A stretch of DNA of 38,130 bases, taken from the IMG/VR virus record IMGVR_UViG_3300007344_000074, positions 1-38,130 of that record; one strand, given 5' to 3'. The notes below the pieces were generated by a model. It was given only the letters and a program-made list of their open reading frames with translations, had not been told where the DNA came from and made no database searches. The position numbers were made by a program, and so were the translations under genes. Shown here piece after piece: positions 33,801 to 38,130 of the stretch. The DNA is from a virus. Position 1 is the first letter of the stretch. Every line of letters begins with the position of its first letter.

Positions 33801-34470
33801 TAATGGAATTGTATTTAGAAAGCTGCTTAATTGCAAGCTCACCATTATCCAAAGTTATAGGATCAAGATTTCCCTGTGGAATAGTTTGGAGTCCGTCATT
33901 TGTGCTTAGATAGTACTCAAATGTATTACCACCTTCACCCTTAGCTGTTATCTCGTATATGTGAGGCCATGTATATCCTGGACTTACCTCGCTCCATTGT
34001 TCAGCAACTTTATCATACCTCCAAAGATATCCCCCGGTCACCCCGGTGTTTCCAGTTCCGCCAGTTCCAGCACCACCATTCAGTGGTGAGATAAAAGCAA
34101 GAACTTCCTCCGTGTAGGGACTTGCGTAAATAGTAGGTACTTCCCAATTAGGAGACTGCGAAGAATAATTTCCAAATTGACTTAAAGACCAACTTTCCCC
34201 AGTAGCAGCCTGACTTCCAACAGCCTTAAAAACTAATTCCTGAGATAAAGAAGCAGTTACCGCACACCCAACCCATTTGCTGTTTTCATTATCAATAGAG
34301 ATTGACCTAGTATCCAAGAAGTATGGATCATTGCTAGGAACCACCGAATTTTGGTAATTATAGTATGACCAATTTTCGCCATCGTATTTGGTAAGATCTC
34401 TTCCCACAGCCCAAACGTCCCCAAAGGAATCAAGAGCTGCAGTGTTTATATAGAAAAAAGTTGTTGGCAT
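30808..34470 (-). CDS. Giant beta-propeller fibre or adhesin-like virion protein
   Basis: The 1220-residue protein carries, in its first ~350 residues, repeats of the 'regulator propeller' type: DSFGDVWAVGRDLTKYDGE, SIDNENSKWVG, then VSFDEDGNYWAGTENGITYW and DGKKFYNW. This blade pattern (D-x-x-G-x-x-W-x-G-T ... G-x-x-x-x-D-G) is known from extracellular sensors and adhesins. The remainder is Gly/Ser/Tyr-rich with TG islets (GGTGNTGVTGG, TVTGVTGPTGGPVG, GATGATSG). The C-terminus ends with a charged helix (YKELSKDLSEEQKRIMLQNL) and a tail. A surface-binding role is likely; the ligand is unknown. Its stop abuts the phoH stop. Confidence 0.7.
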   Translation of the reverse strand: MPTTFFYINTAALDSFGDVWAVGRDLTKYDGENWSYYNYQNSVVPSNDPYFLDTRSISIDNENSKWVGCAVTASLSQELVFKAVGSQAATGESWSLSQFGNYSSQSPNWEVPTIYASPYTEEVLAFISPLNGGAGTGGTGNTGVTGGYLWRYDKVAEQWSEVSPGYTWPHIYEITAKGEGGNTFEYYLSTNDGLQTIPQGNLDPITLDNGELAIKQLSKYNSITSGIGGDIVYDVSFDEDGNYWAGTENGITYWDGKKFYNWNVGSGVGVTKVVARKNGHVFFRIGNPFDQPSTSNGFYHFNGDSFTHLTSSNTNLPDNRVIELMKVEEKSLAGTRKVYEEDLWIVAGNNICLFDYTLPHVYGTSKYTGTTGWNFVYYTHTTEGGTTDTARLPKADKYTWKYPTWRGYDNEYLKNLHPGLDPRNLFLETNFKDIASGKAGEQPYWNNGEIIPYSDEELSKLIADSDWLTDTTTFTVTSASKYRDYNVLTGYSSESSINFGEKNNLTPNYTLSNPNPTDSAGGTGDLGFVALYSDGGQVKTVVPFRGFSTRVYKALPSTDNSSIYVLGTFRKYLEAGEFIYSSKYPGASDMTVTGVTGPTGGPVGFSNISSPGLTASYAYPWILNGATGATSGIYLPETSILGDTEAIFMAEVEIDLGSKVSYGDMDFTTDYSALNQFSLKNFRYFPGASGSYDPTGVIDPAYSPPTSIENLDLSVTENSVRVISNYSGGISVLKDGWFDLSDLPSSPEFIFSSKNSSTYDRSGSLIDMNSNLSMRDGFKIGLTGSSTSSVDGITSLENSLTYLLTGTSTRDVIVGNLTVSHPNPGFSYPYFILNDFNHASLTGAFIKNSGGTAAQYETWYKTISGYRSDDSYYINSLYTDTPALYPITKSTKLDATGTSGGVNVLTLSVRPGGNYKQLSSYEVLPETYGIPYSSFISDQSDSMPGGDQYMALYYQRTSGLTGGGHTIIKRNVTGTYVDIASTFGQGNTGDQSQLKIHVNPNLDVFLAGSSAGVTGPANLPYSSATGGFVSLLESYKPGVGKDVGNIISRAGSGAWTWVDVHNSDSDLFVPLLSTVFLSNYDSKIFGKNTNRWKLTNATTGETLLDVKDVPFFIYTFSVSGYYSIQNIVEDCNGNVYQISKPAFVKVVDQTIPAADDPNPEFVNSSDYGYRKQPSYISGAEYKELSKDLSEEQKRIMLQNLVPFGSGLIIKDNPDATFDQF

Positions 34471-34477
34471 TGCTTTC

Positions 34478-34485
34478 TATTTATC
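34478..34485 (-). promoter_or_regulatory. Possible late promoter box GATAAATA
   Basis: The minus strand reads GATAAATA in the 21-nt gap before the propeller gene, 7 nt upstream of its ATG. It matches the element at 14621-14628. So close to the start it may be chance in an AT-rich leader. Confidence 0.28.
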
Positions 34486-34491
34486 AAAATT

Positions 34492-36117
34492 TTAGAATAT
34501 GGTATTTCCGTACACTATTCGCTTACCCTGCTCAAAGTAATCGTTTGTAGGTAAGATTAAATCAGGTGGCATACCAGAGCAAGAAAGAACATTTGAGCTA
34601 CCAGTATAATAATAAGCAAATGGAGCTAAGTTCAAAGAAAGTGATGCATTTAGTGTAGCAGAGTTATCTTTTATTTGCACAGTTTCGATACTCTCAATTT
34701 TAACCTCCATTTTTAAACCATAATAATTAGCTGGGGTTCCAAGTGGATTAATATTATAATTTTGAACTGCAGTAAATTCAATAGAACCAGTACCGCCTGG
34801 TATTGATGATGAAGCAATGGCAGCATTCAACTGTGTAGCAACCCCATCATTTCCTCCAGCATCTTGCATTACATAATATTCAAAATTAAGTGACCCAGGC
34901 TCATTTCCCTGGCCAGAATTAGCATTAACAGTACACGTGGCATTGAAAGAGCCGTTAACAGTTATGTAAATCTCGTAAGCATTACCACTATACCCAAGAT
35001 TCGTGAAATATTGTGGTGAATAAACCACGGGATTAAACCCAGAACTTTGGCTAGTAATCGGAAATCTTGGAGACCAATAATCACTCTGTGCTGAATTTAA
35101 CTGCGGATAAACATTATTTAAGATATCTGCAATTAGTGACAGAGAATAATTTCCGTTGGTAACCAGATCCGTGATATTTCCGGATTGACCATCGTCTGCA
35201 AAGTAAAGCTGTTTTGGCCTTCCGAGGTTAGGTAGGGTAGGGTATATGTAGCGCCCAGTTATTATTTCTATATCACCACTCGCATAAAAATAGTCCTCCA
35301 CAATAATATAACCATTAACACGCGAAACCCCTGTGGTTACAAAAAGTGGGTTGCCACTAAGACCTGTACATGCTATGTAAGCATCCTCTTGAGTAGAGTG
35401 AAATCCAGTAACAAATTGACCACTCGCGGCGGAAGAAAAGTCAATCTCAAAAACATAGGAATTAGTAGGATATCCAAAGACACCTGTTTGTCTTCCGGTA
35501 CTTGTGATAACCCCCTCCTGTGAATAAGGTTGGGCTGGACCAATCCTGTTTATATAATTGGTTTCTTGTACCCCGGTTTTAGTAACTGTTATTGAAGAAG
35601 AACTAGTATCAGTGGCAAAAGAACTTGTGGCATCAAGTCTCGTAGAAACAAGCACAGTTGATCCCGGAGCAGCTGCTATATTAGCTCCAGGGACGAGTTT
35701 CCAATCATCGTATTCTAGAGTAGGGTTAGTACTTGTTGAATAGTTAGATCCTCCTATAACCCATTGATAAGAGGTAGGTGCTTCTGGTACCCCAGTGGAA
35801 GTATTGGTAAATTGTGCTTCCTGTGACATCAGAACTGGGTTTGGTGCAACACTAAAGGATGAAGTTACCGAAGCTGTCAATACTTCTATACCGTTGGTGG
35901 AGGTAAATGAATTTGTAACATTATTAAAATCAGTTACCGTTAGTGTAGCAGTGTACTGTCCTGGAGTATTATACCTAACCTGTGCAGTTGCTCCTGTTGC
36001 TGAAGCAATGTCACCTCCATTGAAAGTCCATCTCCTATTATATGGAGGCAAACCGCCATATGTAGTGTCTGTAAAAATGACTGATTGCGTTTCGTATATT
36101 TGAATTGTTGAAGACAT
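34492..36117 (-). CDS. PKD-domain virion or fibre protein
   Basis: The 541-residue protein begins with two immunoglobulin-like PKD domains. The first (about 5-80) has SVIFTDTTYGGLPPYNRRW and NTPGQYTATLTVTDFNN; the second (about 85-180) has SFSVAPNPVLMSQEAQFTN and TSYQWVIGG. The G-x-Y-x-x-x-L-x-V-x-D strand is the PKD hallmark. The C-terminal ~300 residues are beta-rich without a named family, ending in a domain with FEQGKRIVYGNTIF. PKD domains act as spacers or bind glycans on cell surfaces. It lies between the other two fibre-type genes with 12- and 21-nt gaps and is clearly co-transcribed with them. Confidence 0.75.
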   Translation of the reverse strand: MSSTIQIYETQSVIFTDTTYGGLPPYNRRWTFNGGDIASATGATAQVRYNTPGQYTATLTVTDFNNVTNSFTSTNGIEVLTASVTSSFSVAPNPVLMSQEAQFTNTSTGVPEAPTSYQWVIGGSNYSTSTNPTLEYDDWKLVPGANIAAAPGSTVLVSTRLDATSSFATDTSSSSITVTKTGVQETNYINRIGPAQPYSQEGVITSTGRQTGVFGYPTNSYVFEIDFSSAASGQFVTGFHSTQEDAYIACTGLSGNPLFVTTGVSRVNGYIIVEDYFYASGDIEIITGRYIYPTLPNLGRPKQLYFADDGQSGNITDLVTNGNYSLSLIADILNNVYPQLNSAQSDYWSPRFPITSQSSGFNPVVYSPQYFTNLGYSGNAYEIYITVNGSFNATCTVNANSGQGNEPGSLNFEYYVMQDAGGNDGVATQLNAAIASSSIPGGTGSIEFTAVQNYNINPLGTPANYYGLKMEVKIESIETVQIKDNSATLNASLSLNLAPFAYYYTGSSNVLSCSGMPPDLILPTNDYFEQGKRIVYGNTIF

Positions 36118-36129
36118 ATCGGTAATTTT

Positions 36130-38130
36130 TTATGGTCCTGTTGCTACTACAAAAGCTACAACTAGAGGTGGTGGTGCTCCAGGGACCGAAGCCGGAACTG
36201 CACCAGTTCCACCCGTTGCTGCAAACGGGAATAAAGATACAGAAGAAGGCCCTGCAGTGGTTAATGTTGCAGTTGCGGTTTCTGGAATAACCCTGTAATA
36301 AAAGTTTGTAATATTTGGATCCGAAGAAGCGTTCAATTGGCTAGCAGCAGATCCCAAGGTCAAATAAGCAGAAGCACCTGTTCCACCACCAGTAGGTCCA
36401 AAAGTAACACCAACGGGGAATGGGAAAGGTTCGCTACCTGTACTTATTTTAACGTTATCACCAACTTTAGCACTATGTATTTCATATCCCCCGAGCCATC
36501 CTGTCTCAAACTCTAAATCGTCCCAGGAATGAGCATAGGCATTGTCCCAGGATGCTTGAGTAAAGGTTTGCCATTTGAGATTTTTAGTTCCAAAATATTT
36601 AAGATTTTCTACCGGGTTTGATCCAGAAGAAGCATCCCAATCAACATAACTAAATCCTCCAGTTACACCACCAGAAAGTTGGGAATCTATAGATGTTAAA
36701 GTTAGTGACCCAGTTAGAGATACGGTGAGATTGTCACCGTTACCTATATTTCCACTCTCAGTACCAGCTACGATATTAATCGTTACTGGACTTTCTGTTG
36801 GATCAAAAGTTTGTGCAAAGTAATCTGGTTGGGTTTCTACCTTGTTTATCTCCTGTATAATGGAGTTAGCGGTAGACTGTAAATTCGAGCCAGAAGCTGT
36901 AGCACCAATAACACGTCCATTAACAGACACACTAATTGATCCACCTCCGGTTACTTTCTGACTCGGATAAGAACTCGACAAAACATAATACCCAGTTCCA
37001 CCCACAATAGAAGACGGACCTGATGTTGCCCCTACACCAGGCTGGCTACCTAGTATGTAAGGTATTTGGAATGAATATCCAGTTGCTCCGGGAGGTATAG
37101 AAATTTTCCAAGACTTGTTTAAATCATCAATGCTTCCAGTTATAAAAACATCTGAACCATCAGTAAAATTGTGTGGCTGTGTTGTGAATACATTTGCAAA
37201 GCTATATTGGCTACCTGATATTAAGATAGAGTATACCTTAGAGATGTCTAATATGTTTTGGGAAATCTTAATATCTCCAGAAGCCCCAACTGGAGGTAGA
37301 TTTTTGCCGACTTTGAAAATTTGCCCGTCTATAGCATTGTTTCCATAGATTGCAAAGTCAAGAAGCTGCTCTGGAATTTCTTTCTTAACTTCATTCTCAG
37401 TTTTACCCTCAGCTGGATATTCCCAGATGGAATCATAACTATCCCAATCTCTGATTGTTAGATCCCATGAATATCTTTCATTTTCTCTATATCGAGTCCA
37501 TCCATCTATTAATACAGTTCTAGGAGAAACAGTGACCGAGGACTTAACAATTTTTCTATTCTTAAAGTTAAAAGCATCGTATAAGTAACAGGTTACATCA
37601 TATTCGCCTGTATAAGGAAGGAAATGTGCTAGTCTATAAAAATCTATAGCATATCCCCTATGCGAGAAATTGTAACCTGTACCAGTCTGGGTTTCAGATT
37701 TATTAATTACCCATTCAATTTCATTGTAGGCAGAAAAATCTATGGTTCTCCAAGTTAAAGCACTATTTTGACTCTGAAAAGATGGAAGATTCAAAGAATC
37801 CCACGACATTCCCATTTCATCCCAATCCCAGGTATCAGGAAGTAATTCAAGGATCACCGGCATCCCAACAGGAACACCACATTCAGAGTTATCTAGATTC
37901 ACATTAGTATTTATCCTTATATTATTAGGTACCAGAATTGGGGTGCTTGTGGGTGTGGGGGTAGGGGTTGGGGAAACAGTAGGGGTAGGGGTTGGTGTTG
38001 GTGAAACAGTAGGTGTTGGGGTTGCTGTAGCAGGTACAGGGGTTGGTGTACTCGTAGCAGTAGGTGCTGGAGTAGGTGTTGGGGTTGCTGTAGCAGGTAC
38101 AGGGGTTGGTGTACTCGTAGCAGTAGGTGC
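36130..38130 (-). CDS. Fibre-type protein with Pro-Thr-rich repeat linker, partial (N-terminus off the right edge)
   Basis: The frame runs open from the right edge to a stop at 36130, so the start is outside the window. A GTG at 37902 is inside the gene and is not needed as a start. The visible N-terminal part (~60 residues) is a Pro-Thr-rich linker (TPTPTVSPTPTPTPT and TSTPTPVPATATPTPTP) encoded partly by a perfect 63-bp repeat. A beta-rich region with an Ig/PKD-like segment follows (EYDVTCYLYDAFNFKNRKIVK, then VSPRTVLIDGW). The C-terminal half is rich in Gly, Ser and TG islets (GPTGGGTGAS, AATGGTGAVP) and ends PPPLVVAFVVATGP. Pro-Thr linkers separate domains of secreted and surface proteins; here the likely role is an extended fibre joint. 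Confidence 0.72.
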   Translation of the reverse strand, partial: APTATSTPTPVPATATPTPTPAPTATSTPTPVPATATPTPTVSPTPTPTPTVSPTPTPTPTSTPILVPNNIRINTNVNLDNSECGVPVGMPVILELLPDTWDWDEMGMSWDSLNLPSFQSQNSALTWRTIDFSAYNEIEWVINKSETQTGTGYNFSHRGYAIDFYRLAHFLPYTGEYDVTCYLYDAFNFKNRKIVKSSVTVSPRTVLIDGWTRYRENERYSWDLTIRDWDSYDSIWEYPAEGKTENEVKKEIPEQLLDFAIYGNNAIDGQIFKVGKNLPPVGASGDIKISQNILDISKVYSILISGSQYSFANVFTTQPHNFTDGSDVFITGSIDDLNKSWKISIPPGATGYSFQIPYILGSQPGVGATSGPSSIVGGTGYYVLSSSYPSQKVTGGGSISVSVNGRVIGATASGSNLQSTANSIIQEINKVETQPDYFAQTFDPTESPVTINIVAGTESGNIGNGDNLTVSLTGSLTLTSIDSQLSGGVTGGFSYVDWDASSGSNPVENLKYFGTKNLKWQTFTQASWDNAYAHSWDDLEFETGWLGGYEIHSAKVGDNVKISTGSEPFPFPVGVTFGPTGGGTGASAYLTLGSAASQLNASSDPNITNFYYRVIPETATATLTTAGPSSVSLFPFAATGGTGAVPASVPGAPPPLVVAFVVATGP
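38011..38130. repeat. Perfect 63-bp tandem repeat encoding a Pro-Thr-rich linker
   Basis: Positions 38011-38067 and 38074-38130 are identical over 57 nt, separated by 6 nt, giving a 63-bp period that keeps the reading frame (21 residues per copy). The second copy is cut by the window edge, so the copy number is unknown. Less perfect G/T-rich units (37941-38010) continue the same Pro-Thr coding pattern. Confidence 0.9.

Noticed and set aside
35795-36103. 102-codon plus-strand open frame
   Set aside because: It is antisense to the well-supported PKD domains and shows no protein-like pattern beyond that expected from the opposite strand.
37900-37902. GTG as start of the rightmost fibre gene
   Set aside because: The same frame stays open through the Pro-Thr repeats to the window edge, so the GTG is an internal codon.
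37909-37916. GATAAATA as a promoter near 37.9 kb
   Set aside because: It lies inside the open coding frame (residues NIRINTN), so it is probably chance.
14667-38130. Diversity-generating retroelement acting on the fibre genes
   Set aside because: No reverse transcriptase and no template/variable repeat pair was seen; the only perfect long repeat is the in-frame 63-bp linker repeat.
38011-38130. CRISPR array
   Set aside because: The repeats are 57 nt with a 6-nt gap, keep the reading frame and encode a Pro-Thr linker.

Overview
The window looks like part of a large, AT-rich genome of a tailed phage with a contractile tail, of distant T4 type. The support is a T4-style replication and recombination block (UvsW helicase, UvsY mediator, gp61-type primase, gp32-type single-strand binding protein, RuvC-like nuclease), a PhoH-like ATPase, a tail-tube-like protein and about 25 kb of very large virion and fibre proteins. 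Start codons mostly lack a strong Shine-Dalgarno sequence and are preceded by A-rich leaders. One membrane protein ends in an outer-membrane-type beta segment. Both points suggest a Gram-negative Bacteroidota host; this is inference, not proof. No tRNA, rRNA, CRISPR array, insertion sequence or integrase was seen.

Layout. All genes except phoH lie on the minus strand, so transcription runs from right to left. Positions 30808-38130 hold three fibre or adhesin genes (beta-propeller, PKD and Pro-Thr linker proteins); the rightmost runs off the window. phoH (30151-30807) is the only plus-strand gene. Positions 9978-30085 form a near-continuous late/structural block: an INxNF-type fibre, three giant virion proteins, two tandem collagen-like fibre paralogues, a small coiled-coil protein, a spanin-like protein, a large unknown virion protein, a nucleotidyltransferase-fold protein and a tail-tube-like protein. 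An 81-residue protein follows, then two hairpins (the second a rho-independent terminator).

The next unit (4441-9590) starts with a RuvC-like nuclease (TTG start), passes through five tightly coupled metabolic genes and ends with gp32 and a strong terminator. The five are an NDP-sugar-type nucleotidyltransferase, a cupin, a RuBisCO-like protein, a short glycerophosphodiesterase-like protein and a polysaccharide-type glycosyltransferase. Four of their five internal or flanking junctions overlap or lie within 3 nt, so they behave as one module. The module is the most unusual feature: it could make and transfer an activated small sugar or polyol phosphate, onto either a surface glycan or DNA. 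The RuBisCO-like protein keeps the metal and enolisation residues but lacks the loop-6 lysine needed for carboxylation.

Downstream of the gp32 terminator come primase, a small acidic protein, UvsY and UvsW. A final pair follows (an unknown 162-residue protein and a pol-beta-type nucleotidyltransferase cut by the left edge). Together with the 81-residue protein, these begin with short sequences resembling the T4 capsid-targeting peptide, each ending in a prohead-protease-like [L/I]-x-E site. An 8-base box, GATATATA or close to it, stands before several transcription units and is proposed as the late promoter.
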